Positions 33,708-44,026 of a DNA stretch of 64,000 nucleotides are shown in pieces; the stretch's first letter is position 1, and every line of letters begins with the position of its first letter. The notes below the pieces were generated by a model, which worked only from the letters and a program-made list of their open reading frames with translations, was not told where the DNA came from and made no database searches. The position numbers and the translations under genes are program-made. Location of the stretch: positions 81,040,338 to 81,104,337 of the forward strand of contig CM043953.1 in NCBI GenBank assembly GCA_014529385.2. Direction: 5' to 3'. The DNA is from Adiantum capillus-veneris (Eukaryota > Streptophyta > Polypodiopsida > Polypodiales > Pteridaceae).

Positions 33708-33808
33708 CCTCCAAACAGCCCCAAATCAGCCCTCCAAATAGTCCCAAACTTGTCTCCAAATAGCCCCAAATCTGCCCCCAAGAAGCCCCAAATATGTCCC
33801 CAAATGGC
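33708..33808. repeat. CCCCAAAT minisatellite in the hAT interior
   Basis: Five to six degenerate units of 17-20 bases containing AGCCCCAAAT. A similar CAGCCCCAAAA motif occurs at about 12048-12085 in the copia leader. Confidence 0.75.
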
Positions 33809-33987
33809 TAGTTAAAAAAACATTGACTTTTTTGGTTGACCGTTCTGGATTCCCGTTTTGCCCTTTCGGATGCCGTCTCTCCCCTCCCCCCCGTTTTGAG
33901 TCACCGTTTTGAAACAACGTTCTGTTCCGGTCTGAAACTCCGTTTCGGAATGTTTAGGGTCCGTTCCGCCCGTTCCCCGCTACTATG

Positions 33988-33995
33988 GATGATTC
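33988..33995. repeat. hAT target-site duplication, right copy
   Basis: GATGATTC, matching 31461-31468. Confidence 0.88.
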
Positions 33996-35914
33996 TTCAT
34001 GGAGCTCTTGTTGGCGTTGCTCCTTCATGTCAAAGACAACCTTCTTGTAATTGTCATTTCTGCAAATCAACTTTCCACTTTCCCGATCTTGCAAAGCTCG
34101 CATTTTCATTAGCCATGGTCTTCCTAGGATAAATGGATAGCCAATTCCCTCGGTAGATATAACTAAAAATCAGTAGCCTTCTTAATGCCAAAGGCTTCCA
34201 CAAAACATTTTATAAATTCCTACACACCTAGCTTTGCTATTGTTTGCCATCTTGAATTTGATTTAGGTGTTTCATGGATGTGCATGCCTAGTCTGTGCAT
34301 GCCTAGTCTTTGCATGAGGCCCTCTGTCATGATGCAAATTTGTGCACCCCCATCCAATAGACCTTTCCTAACCAACCTTCCTTTGATGTAACAATCTACC
34401 ACATGTGTAAAATCCTCATTCGTTTTAGCTTGTGTAATCTTCACAACAGGTACATTTTTTTTTTCTCCTAGTGCTAACCACCTTCGTTAACTCCCTCTTA
34501 ACTTGTGGACACAATGCAAGAAATTGAGGCCATGAAATATCAGGACCCTACCTCATGTCTTCCAATAGGTTGTATGGAGCCCTACCATGTCCAAGAGGGA
34601 AGTCTTGGAGGTTGATACAACGTCGAGTCCTCTTGGCTTCCTTGATCTCCTTCACCTTCTTGCCTCGTCCATGGTCACTTTGTGATGTGATTCCTTCTTT
34701 GTCCATACCTTTTCCACGGGCACGCTTAATGCCATTTGCTTCCATGTCCACCTCATTTGAATTTTTCACCTCTACCACATGCATATTTGGGTACGGCAAA
34801 GGTGGAACTCCTTCCACACCTCGTGGAGGTGGTCTTGCTCCATTTGGTTTTTGTAGAAGCAATGTTTGTTGACTAGTTCCTCCACTTGCATTCATCACTG
34901 GACAATTCAAGTTAAGACTTCATGGCTCCCCACGAGGCCAAGGACAATTATACATCCCATGTCCAGATTCCCCGCTATTCCAACACTGTAATACTCGCCT
35001 GGGTCGTGGATCTCGTTCCTCAGCTTTCGTTGTTTGTCCCTTGGGACCTACAGCTTGTGCAAGGTGAATTGGGCTAAAGCATGTATTGGTGGTCCAAAAA
35101 GTGGTGCCTTAGACACTACTTTAATAGCACCTTAAGGATCCCAATTTCATGTGTCTTGTATGAACATACCAACCATGTTGCATATCACTCGAAAGCTTTT
35201 GACAAGGAGAATCCAAAATTGCAATGTCCGCCAAAATTTTGATAAGATTTGCAAGAATACTACCGTGTCCTACTTTTTGTCAAGCCAACCACCAAAAAGT
35301 GAAATAGTGGTACCACCAATACATGCTTTCACCCAATTGACAAGTTGCTCAAAGGTTCGTTCAACTTTTCAATTACCTTGACTGTTACCTTAGGCGTTTG
35401 TTTAGACGTTGATTCTTGTGTTGTCTCTTTAGGTCTAGGACCTTCCACTGGAAGCTCACCTTGAATGCACTTCAATTTCATGTACTTCAAGGCTGCCCTG
35501 GTTTCAGCGGCATCAAAGGTAGAAGGTGCACTCGCCTCACTTTTACCTTGAGTGTGGGAAATAAGCCTGCTATGAATCTCTCCTTCTTTAGAAATTCTGT
35601 ATCATTCCCCGGGTTAGCAATGTTTCTTACCCATATAGCCCAAAGACGTAGAAACTCCTACTTGTAGGTGTAGTAGTCATCTAGATCTTTTTGCTTGTGG
35701 GCAACAATGTCTTGCCATAGTTTCCGAGTGTTTTGGGGTTTGAAAAAATATCGCTTGAAGTGATCCAAAACCTCCCTATAGCTCTCTTAAACTTTCCTCC
35801 TATCACTCTTTTTATGTTGCAAGCTATTTTGAAATTTGCTAGAAAAAATTCGGCATCCTCGCTAGGCTCTTCAAAAAAGAGAGGATATCCTGACATTTGG
35901 TGTTGGGCCTCCAT
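33996..35914 (-). pseudogene. Gypsy (Tat-like) gag and protease segment
   Basis: Minus strand, from 35914: MEAQHQMSGYPLFFEEPSED, then AEFFLANFKIACNIKR, resembling the start of the retrotransposon Gag domain. Near 34975 a zinc-knuckle remnant reads CWNSGESGHGMYNC, with Ser where the second Cys should be. A Pro/Gly-rich and basic segment follows (34548-34910). The protease is at about 34330-34360, GLLDGGAQICIMTEGL, with DGG in place of DS/TG, a form also found in some plant gypsy lineages. Stops and shifts interrupt the frame. It joins the linker at 31460 across the hAT insertion. Confidence 0.75.
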
Positions 35915-36510
35915 TGAAAAAATTTCAAAGTGACAATACGTTTCTTTCTTTTCCTTTTTTAAAAATATTTACATAACAATGTTTGCTAAAGTATAATTTA
36001 TTCTAAAGCAAAGTAAAAATATGTACATCAAATAATCTATGATAGTCAACAAGAGATATGATGACAAGGTTTAATTTCTTCTACTCTTTGAGCACCAAAC
36101 ATGAACACCAAGAAAATGGATCTTTCTACTAATTGCAACTTTTATGCTAATGTGTGGAGTGAAATGAAAGAGAAAAACCTTTATTCCTGGACCATTATCC
36201 ATGGTCTATGTATGACTTAATGCTTAAAATAGGACAAAAATATATACGTACAAACTAAGGTCGTATCTAATGATAGACAAAATAAATGGATTTACTGAAG
36301 CGTTTATTTTGGTCAACCTGAGAGGGCCCAAAATTCTATGAATTACTCAATGAAGTTGTAACTTAGTGCTAATAATAATATGCACCTTTTGCCTTGCAAT
36401 GGAAACAAATGGGTCATACAAGTTTTTGTCATTCATGCAATCTACTTGATTATGCTAAAAGCTAAGCATTTACGCAATATGCAACAACAATAGACACCAA
36501 GCCCTCTTCA
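35915..36510. other. Gypsy leader region
   Basis: AT-rich, no gene. On the minus strand it lies between the primer site and gag. Confidence 0.5.
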
Positions 36511-36522
36511 CTGGGGGCACCA
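36511..36522 (-). promoter_or_regulatory. Candidate primer-binding site of the split gypsy
   Basis: The minus strand reads TGGTGCCCCCAG four bases after a CA that would end the LTR. The tRNA it matches is not determined. Confidence 0.45.
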
Positions 36523-36526
36523 AAAT

Positions 36527-37440
36527 TGAGGTGGCCCGGGGCGGGCAACAAGAGAGGCGACCTCTAAACAACCCTCAAGGCTCCCGTACTGCTCAATTGG
36601 GGCAGGGAAAACTACAAGCAAGAGAGAACAACGGAAAACCCGCAGCCAAATAAGTGAAGGAACGCCACCTAGTTATAGAATATTATCTCATGGGCAAATA
36701 AAATATGCAAAAAGTGATATATATGAGAAAATAAATTAGGAGAATTATGAGGAAGAGTTTCCTCGTGAGTAGAGATTTATATTTTCTATGTATTGTAAAA
36801 AAAAAATATGTATATAAACTTCTACCTAGGGAAAAGGATTGAGCCTGTAAAATAATTTTGTGCATCTCACTAGAGTGGAGGAGTCACACCTATCTTAGTG
36901 GAAGCTCGAGTGAGGACATCGACTGCATGAGATGTATACATGGATGATATTAAAATATATTATGGATGGTAAAATTGCAAAGTGGCCTACTTAGGCCTAG
37001 TAAAAACGCACACCTAAATGTAGTATGTATATAACTCCCAAATAGTGGGGTAATCGAATTCACAATATAGCTAGGCCCAAGGTATGAGGAACTATTTACA
37101 CACAAAAGGGTGGTTATAATATATTTTTTATTTTTATTTTTGTTTATTTGTTTGGCTCAACTAGCCCAGTGACTAGGTAGCTGAGGGTTTTCAAGGAGAT
37201 ATGGAAAAAGTCCCTCATTCACACACGCCTATGTACAATAAGATGAGAAGGTGAATTTTTCTAACTTGTGCCTTGAGTAAAGTATTTTGTTGCTTTGCAA
37301 AGATAACCTACCCAAGAGCATACGTTTTATTGCAAGGATGAAGGGCAATAGCTTGTTGTTCTAAAATTGGAAAGCCAAAAGACGACTATCAATAACACCG
37401 CGTGCCAACGAAAAAGCACAGATTGAACAGACTTTAATCA
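36527..37440 (-). repeat. Putative 5' LTR of the split gypsy (outer end unknown)
   Basis: The inner end is GGGCCACCTCA on the minus strand. AT-rich sequence follows to the next LINE. The partner LTR is not identified, so the outer end is a guess. Confidence 0.4.
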
Positions 37441-37615
37441 ATTCAAAACAAGTGAGCTGAAAGGGAGAAATGAAAATGAAATGTTATATTAACATCTTCA
37501 AAAGGCCAGAGTGACCTATGAGACCAAACTGATACAAAAGTGTTACAATGTCTGAAAAGTGTTAAAGTGTGAAAATAAATGCGAAAAACTAAATACAAAG
37601 TATTAGATAAACTTC

Positions 37616-38830
37616 TTAGGAGCATTCTGGGTGTCTGGCTAGAATGCTTCTAATCCTTTGTTGTAGTCTCCTCCGGTGAAGTGTACTTCTGCATCTTGGT
37701 CGTGGTGGTCTCGATTTCCTAAGCTCAATCGCCCTGTCAATGAGGTTGCCTTTGGTATGAATGTGGGTACTCCTTCGTGCTCGCTGCTGGCCTCTTGCTT
37801 CTCCTTCCATTCTTGCTTCTCTCGATCCGAAGAAATCTGTGATTTGCCTCTGAGGCTGTAGTGCTCTTTGTCTTCTCATTAGATTATCCCTGTGCCGATG
37901 TAGTTCCAGTAGGTACAGGCCTAAGCACCTTTGATCTTGGTATTGCATGAATCTATCTAGAGGTCCAAAGCCTTCTTTAAATAGGCAATGGAAATGCCCA
38001 TGTATCTCATAGTATATGGTGCAATGGCATATGTAGTGTAATTCTGTCTCCGGCTCCATTCCGCATAACTTGCAAATTTTGCTCTCAGGTGGGATTCCCC
38101 TAAATCTGCCAAATTCAATTTCCAGCTGGTGTGAGGATGTACGAATCTGACCAATAGCACATCTCAAACCATGAGACAGGTGGGTCTCCATGTAGCTCGG
38201 GCGAATCACAAAACCATCTTTGGATAGCTGTAGGAAGTTTTCTTTGTAGTCGGCCATCTTCGTGCCCAATGCTTGTGTAGGGTCTACCCATGTCCTCTTA
38301 GTGTCCAACTGTATAAGATCTTGGCGGATGATTTTATTAATCTCCGTTCGTGTGATTGCCAATGATGGAGCCTCAAGAGAGTATTGGAAGGGGGGTAATC
38401 TTTCCATACTGAACCCGTGTCTCTGAAACCACGAGGACAGTTGCGCATACCAGCATGATGTATCTCCTTTCATTGCTAATTGTCGAGAGGATTCGAGGGC
38501 CAATCTAGTATATTGGCAATTATTTGTATCCCATAAACCATGTATAAAGGACACTGATCTGGTAAGAGCTTCAATTTCTATATGAGGGGTAGCTAGTTCC
38601 GCTCGGGTAATCGCGTGTGGTACGGAGGCCTTGGCTCTAATCATTCGGGAAATCATAGATACCAAAGGTCTCTCCATTGACTTCCAATTATCCTGATCCA
38701 CAGATGGTCCCCAAATCTGGACCCCATAAAGCATAGCCGAAGCCACCACAGTATCAAAGAGCCAAAGTTTTGTTCGTGGTTCCTGAAACTGCAGTTGTGA
38801 ACACATCCTCTCCAACCCTCCCAAGGCCAC
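37616..38830 (-). pseudogene. Second-family LINE ORF2 C-terminal region
   Basis: A 404-residue open frame following RT after a frameshift near 38840. It begins ALGGLERMCSQLQF, contains AMLYGVQIWGPS (the YG.E.W-type segment after RT in many LINEs) and, near residue 250, a CCHC-like zinc finger: CKLCGMEPETELHYIC. Past that are EFGRFRGIPPE-type lead-in, QITDFFGSRE and an Arg-rich end (PRPRCRSTLHRRRLQQRIRS). It matches the fragments at 31723-33463 over its last about 190 residues. Confidence 0.85.
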
Positions 38831-39001
38831 AGAGGCTCAGGACAATCTAGCATCCGCTGCTTTCTTAAGAGTAAACTTCGGTCCTGTAAATACCACACCA
38901 AGGTATGTGTATGCATTTGTGTACTCTACTGTATCCTGGCCATATGCAAATGTAGGTGCCGATCTCCTAACCCACTGCGGTGTGGTGTTAAACACCATAA
39001 C

Positions 39002-39480
39002 TTAGGTTTTACCCAAATTTACCGACAGTCCGCTGTCCTCCGCGAATTTATGTAATGCATCTAACTGCCTCTGCATTCTATCTGGTGATTCTGCTATCAA
39101 TACAATATCATCTGCATACAACAACAGAGGGATCCATGACCCTGCAAGTTGAGCACCTCTGTCACCCTCTCTATCAATGTAATCTGATACCTCATCTATA
39201 TACATACCAAATAAAGTAGGGGACAGTAAGCATCCCTGCTTTACTCCAATGGTGGAATGAACAATGTCGGAATCCCCTTCTGGAGTACGTACATAACCAG
39301 TTACTGACCCGTATAAGGCCATGATCCCCCAGATAATCTCTTTGGGGACCCCTAACTCTTGCATTCTGCGCATCAATCTGGCCCTTGGTACTGTATCAAA
39401 AGCTTTCCGAAAATCCACAAAGCAACAATACATCCTTCTCCCGCTTGCTCTTCCTTCACGGGAGACACAGAGTGGCGTAG
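39002..39480 (-). pseudogene. Second-family LINE reverse transcriptase
   Basis: Residues run from GRRMYCCFVDFRKAFDTVPR (motif A; catalytic D) through GVKQGCLLSPTLFGMYID (motif B) to LLLYADDIVLIAES (catalytic YADD) and GLSVNLGKT. The N-terminal fingers and any endonuclease are missing. A TAA after GKT ends the frame, though VMVFNT continues directly behind it. The clade is not typical plant L1. I would place it provisionally among CR1/Jockey-like or unclassified lineages. Confidence 0.85.
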
Positions 39481-39490
39481 TTCCACTCCC

Positions 39491-39736
39491 AGAGTGCACT
39501 GGCCCCAAACTGTGGCACCCCTTTTGGCATTTCTTTATATTGCTTCAATGAGATACAACACTTGTCTTTGCTCTGCATATCTTGTAGGTAGAATGCTAGA
39601 GAGAGAGCCCACAGTTTATATTTAAAGGCCCTAGGCGCATCCAAAAGCAGTTACATGAGAAGTAACATGTTCTTAAAAGCATCTGGAAAAGCTATTGTCC
39701 AGAGCGCTGTCCGTATAGCGTTGCCATGTCACCATC
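39491..39736 (-). repeat. LTR fragment with conserved core
   Basis: Minus-strand LTR-like sequence that includes the conserved core (39501-39537, here AAGAAATGCCAAAAGGGG...TTTGGGGCC). It is cut off by the LINE on its left. Confidence 0.6.
39501..39537 (-). promoter_or_regulatory. Conserved LTR core, copy 1 (variant)
   Basis: The minus strand reads AAAGAAATGCCAAAAGGGG...AGTTTGGGGCC. CCAAA and TTTGG remain able to pair despite base changes. Confidence 0.7.
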
Positions 39737-40185
39737 TGTGACAAGTTAGTGATGTGGCAGCATTATGGACCCTCGGAATTCATGCTGGCTCCCTTACGCA
39801 ATTTCCACAATTCGCGCCGACTTGACATGTGGCATTGCCATACAGAATTCTACATTTGGTGCTGCTGGCTAATGACGTGGTACATCTGTACAGATTTTCG
39901 CAAATCCCGCTAGGAGCTTTTGACAGTTTCTAGTATTAGCTTTTGAGTGCAGATGCTTTTGAAAGTTGAATGCTTTTAGGATTAAGTGCTTTTAAATCAA
40001 GTGCTTCCCTTGTAAGTTTGTAAGTGTCTAGAGGGCCACTTCTTAGAGAGCATCTGGGCGCAGTCTCGAAGAGAGTTGGACCCTCTAGAGCTGTAACTTG
40101 GTGAATCAATAATAAAGAAATACCGAAAGGGACACCAGTCTTTGTGGCCAACAAGTCTGGGCTGGCAATTCCGTCGAGTCCTGTC

Positions 40186-40240
<55 letters not shown>

Positions 40241-40340
40241 ACTGTTTTAAAGTTGTTTTGATGTACTAAAAATGTTACCAAGTGTGTAGATTGCGGTTAT
40301 CTCTGTGTTTCCGTCCGATCACTCATTGGAAAGGATTACA
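39737..40340 (+). repeat. 5' LTR of the old gypsy-like element
   Basis: 604 bp, TGTGACAAG...GGATTACA, with a (CT)n tract at 40188-40233 that has shortened or never expanded in the partner LTR. Confidence 0.78.
40114..40152 (+). promoter_or_regulatory. Conserved LTR core, copy 2
   Basis: AAAGAAATACCGAAAGGG...CTTTGTGGCC, directly after an AATAAA polyadenylation-type signal at 40110-40115. Confidence 0.75.
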
Positions 40341-40888
40341 GTGGTATGGGAGCTTAGTTTGCTTCCTTGCCCTCTACAAATCAAAGCACAATCCTAACAG
40401 GATGGATGGAGGACATGGAGATTCTATAGAAAACTTCTTCACTTTTCCTTTTTTAGGAGAGTAATTGATCCTACACGAACCTACGGATGGAAGCTGTGGA
40501 CTGGGATGAATAAGAAAGGAGAAGAGAACGAGGAGAAGAAGAGAGAAGGGTTCGCTTTTGCCCTAAAAAGCACAAAAATATGCCTTTTGATGTTTTTCTT
40601 TGTTGCAGAGACCTCTAAATTTTTCTTCAATGCTTCAGAATTTTGATATGCAACAGAAGACAAAGTTGATCCTCTCGACAAGCTCTATGCATTGACGCAA
40701 ACGGAGTTTTATCTGGCCACTTTGGAAAATTAGGGTTTTCAGCAAAAAAATAGGGTTTCCGTAGAAAATTTCAGCACATGTGAAATGGAAGATCTTGTTA
40801 TTTGTGTGCACATAGCAAGTAATAGGAGCAAGAAACATGCATATGAAAGCATTTGGAAGCATGGAGTTGAACATTCACTCTTTGCAAC
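40341..40888. other. Left interior of the old gypsy-like element
   Basis: No gene recognised. It begins with the weak primer site at 40342. Confidence 0.5.
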
Positions 40889-42151
40889 TGTAAGGTGGAG
40901 CGGAAATGAATGTTGAACTTTGCTGATGAGTGCTCCGAAGTGTGCTCAAGGTTCCTTTTTACTTACGGAAGTGAGAGCCTTCCGTTCTTTAATGAGAGAG
41001 TGCAATGGACACAAACAAAGTGAATGGACACTGTGCGTGAAGGTGAATGAGACTGAGAGATAGAGAAGAGAATACGACACCGGAGATGTTGTAAAACCCT
41101 CCTTCGAAGGCCCCACTCTCTATGGCGAGAGCGGTCTATTTATGATTACACAAATCCCTATAATGCTTTGGACTTGCCGACGATGTCGAGGACGATAAGG
41201 ACGACGACGAGACGGGATGAAATCTGAAACTGCTAATGGCTGAAATCTGCAAATCTTTATCTGCTGAATTCTGACTCTATGTTGGTGATGAAGTCGATGA
41301 CGATGATGCGACGACGATGCGCTGAAAACGCAGATGCTGAAATCTGCATTTTCCGGGCTGAATCTGCAAACTTCGCGGGATCTGGTCGTGCGGCGAGGAT
41401 CTGCTGCTTGCGGGAAGGTGATATTTGCGAGGTTTGGGGTTTCTACTGCGGAGTCTGACTGTTGACATTGAAAACGCTGGTGCTACTGCTGCTTCTGTCG
41501 CGAAGATCTACAAAAACGCTAGGTCTCTGGCTAATCCAAAAACGCTAGGCTGATTTGGGGTTCTGCAGTGGAAATCTGCTAACGCTAGGGCTGATTTGCT
41601 GTTGTGGGGGAATTTGCTAACGCTAGGGCTGATCTACTATCTAGTGTCACCGTGAATCTGCAAGTGCAAAAATGCTGGCTGATCTGATGCAAAAACGCTA
41701 GGCCTTTTGCAATGCTGAAAACGCTAGAGTTGTCGCGGGGTCGGTCTTGCTGAGAAGTTGCCTGTTGAGCAAGGTGCTCCTGCTGCCTCTTCTGCCAGAA
41801 AGTGCTTACTTTGGTTTGCTTATATATTATCTTAGCAAAATTGCCCTACCTAGTTCCCAACAAAAGTCAATTAATAAATAAGTGAAAAATGTCAAAAAAT
41901 AGGGAAAATAGGTTTAATGCACTGGAAAAATGCTCTTGATGGGATCTGATGGGAATCTGATGGTCATGCTATTTAAATTAGATGCAACTAGAGGATATGC
42001 ATCTAATTTAAGTGTCTGGACATGCACGGTCTACGAACAGACTCACAAAAGTGTTAGATCACTTCCTATTCTAGACTGACTTGACTGAACTGAACCCTGA
42101 TCATGCTGTAGCTTGTCCATGGACACGTAGGGTTGGATGTGTCACGTGACA
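40889..42151 (-). repeat. 3' LTR of the long-LTR element
   Basis: 1263 bp, aligned end to end with the right copy with scattered substitutions and small indels. Confidence 0.93.
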
Positions 42152-42168
42152 TCCCCTCCTTTTCAAAG
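42152..42168 (-). promoter_or_regulatory. Polypurine tract of the long-LTR element
   Basis: The minus strand reads TTTGAAAAGGAGGGGA directly before the 3' LTR start TGTCACGTG. Confidence 0.8.
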
Positions 42169-42284
42169 TGAGGTACTGGTACCGAACTGTATGGCGTCGA
42201 GGGAGATCTCCAATAACATCTGGACTCCTCGAAAGGACTCTTCGCCGGCCCACTCGGATGCGTGGGCCATGCGATACTTGAACT

Positions 42285-43646
42285 TCATAAAGGTCTGCAA
42301 TGCTTGCTTCTATGGGCCGCGTCTAAAGCGATAGTCTTCTGTGGCTCCTTCAATGCTTCAACTTCGTCTAGAGTCATGCTTCTTCCTTCTTCAAGAATCT
42401 CCATGGCTGAAAATTCCTGAAACCACTTCCAACACAAAACCATGAACATACCTATTCCATGTAAAGTGATTGGAAAAAATCTCGTCTTCTCAAAAGACTG
42501 TGCATGCAATGTAGATGAACAAATAGACGGAGTGCCAACCCGTTCATCCAAGACATGCAAACAATGAGATCGAATCTTTTCTTTCTGATCTAAATCAATC
42601 AACTGTGGCAATTCACAACAGAAATGCCCATGCTTGGTGCTCATACTTTCATGTGCTCTTTCTACAACTGTGTCATACCAAGGAAGAGACATGGAATGTG
42701 ACTTCCTTGAATGCATACTTTTCAGTTTTTCATGAATAATCCGCATACATCCGTACTCATTCATGAGTGAAACATGCTCAACGTACAATATTTCATGCCT
42801 ATGAAAAGGGATCACATAAAGACGCTGATCAAAATATAGGAAACGATCACGAATGAAACACTCGTACAATGCATGCTGACTAATCATGCGAACACATAAT
42901 ACTTCCTATGAGGGTTCTTTGGACCTAGGCTCGAGAGCCAAGATCGATTCTTCGTGGTTGATCAAACCTTCCTGTGGGAGTTCTGTGGGCCTCGACTTGA
43001 GAGCCAAGATCGGTTCTTCGTGATTGATTGAATGTGCAATGAGGTTAGCTGCACTAGAAAAAGTATCAACTAACACATCATCCTTGTGAACAATCATATC
43101 ATCTTCATGCAAATCATCATGCTCGTGAGAAATCACATCTTGATCATGCAAATCATCATGCTTGTCATTGTCATGCAATTCTTCATGCTTATCATTATCA
43201 TGCAAATCATGTGTGTCTTGCTTTGGAGAAGCAGAGACTGAGAGAGTCTCCTTTTCTTGATTCTGTGCAAAGTGCGTCTGCACTTGAGAAAAGAGTCGCA
43301 ACAACTCTTGCATGTGTCGCGCTTGTTCATGCTCACGCTCTATGGCTGCCTTTCTTTCTGCTTTTCTTTCTTTGCATTCACGATCAAATTCTGCCATTCT
43401 TTCTGCTTGTCTTGCTTCGTGTTCTAACTTCCTTTCCATAAACATATGGTCCAAAGCCTCTATAGGAGTTAGTGCAATCCTTGACGTAGATGGGGAAGGG
43501 GGAGGGTCGGAAAAACCTCTTGGTGGGGAAAATTCTTCTTCGCCTCTCTCATGCTCATCACATCCAAGTGAAGTATCCATTCCGCCTTGAGTGATGACCA
43601 TCCACTGAAGTCGTGGGTTCTTGTGGTCTTGGGTTCTTAAGTTCAC
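42285..43646 (-). CDS. Unrecognised ORF split by one TAG codon
   Basis: The frame runs from the ATG at 43646 for 246 codons, meets a TAG at 42906-42908, and continues in the same frame for about 200 further codons to 42285. Residues about 30-70 are Pro/Ser-rich. Residues 73-120 form a strongly charged Glu/Arg/Lys segment with heptad character (probable coiled coil). Residues about 140-190 are a repeat of Asp/His words (HDDLHD, NDKHEELHD). After the TAG come aromatic, His and Arg-rich residues (RDRFLYFDQRLYVIPFHRHE). It has no known Gag or Pol motif. A coiled coil in this position could suggest a Gag-like structural role; that is inference. A single ORF with TAG readthrough or a recent stop are both possible. 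Confidence 0.55.
43085..43210 (-). repeat. Asp/His codon repeat (CATGATGA-type)
   Basis: Imperfect tandem units of about 24-33 bases encoding HDDLHD-like words within the ORF above. Confidence 0.8.
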
Positions 43647-44013
43647 AAGGAACTTGGGTTCTTGGGGGTCTTGAGTTCTTGAGGTTCTTCTTTCGCTTGC
43701 AATCTGTGTTAGAGAAGGATCTTCTCTTCACCCGAGTTCTTCTCTTTTCTGCGGGCGCACCCCTTGGCGGCCTTGCGCTCACACCAAGGTTGCTTTTTCC
43801 CACCTCATGTCGATTGGCCGGCCGCTAAGTGCACGGTCCGCTCTCAATGAGTGAAAAGAGGCACAAGGGGAGGCTGGACAAGCCCTTCTTTCTTGGGTTT
43901 CCCGTCACTCTTCAAAAACACGATTAGGAATCGACACGCCCAAGAGGAATTGGGTTACGTGTGACCGCAACAAGCAAAAAAAATTTCCTTGAGTGATACA
44001 GAACATTGCCAAA

Positions 44014-44024
44014 GCTCTGATACC
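44014..44024 (-). promoter_or_regulatory. Primer-binding site of the long-LTR element
   Basis: The minus strand reads GGTATCAGAGC preceded by TC, against the canonical TGGTATCAGAGC. One changed base, two bases from the LTR. Confidence 0.82.
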
Positions 44025-44026
44025 GA

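Larger units (their letters stand above)
31469..33987. mobile_element. Non-autonomous hAT-type DNA transposon
   Basis: Inverted ends CATAGTTATCCGGAACG (31469) and, from the right, CATAGTAGCGGGGAACG (33987) are bordered by an 8-bp duplication, GATGATTC. Eight-base duplications and short CA-starting inverted repeats with many subterminal CCGTTxxG/CGGAACG words are characteristic of the hAT superfamily. No transposase (RW or hATC dimerisation region) is seen. The interior holds two LINE copies between GA tracts and a CCCCAAAT minisatellite. It sits inside the gypsy ORF: the frame on the minus strand reads on across the empty site. Confidence 0.82.
37470..39490 (-). mobile_element. Second-family LINE, 5'-truncated
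   Basis: A non-LTR element of a family different from the L1 copies, reading minus. It starts inside the RT domain at about 39480 and ends with TTAATATAACATTTCATTTTCATTT at about 37478, a tail of short CATTT-like repeats rather than poly-A. Its 5' side abuts an LTR fragment. Confidence 0.85.
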
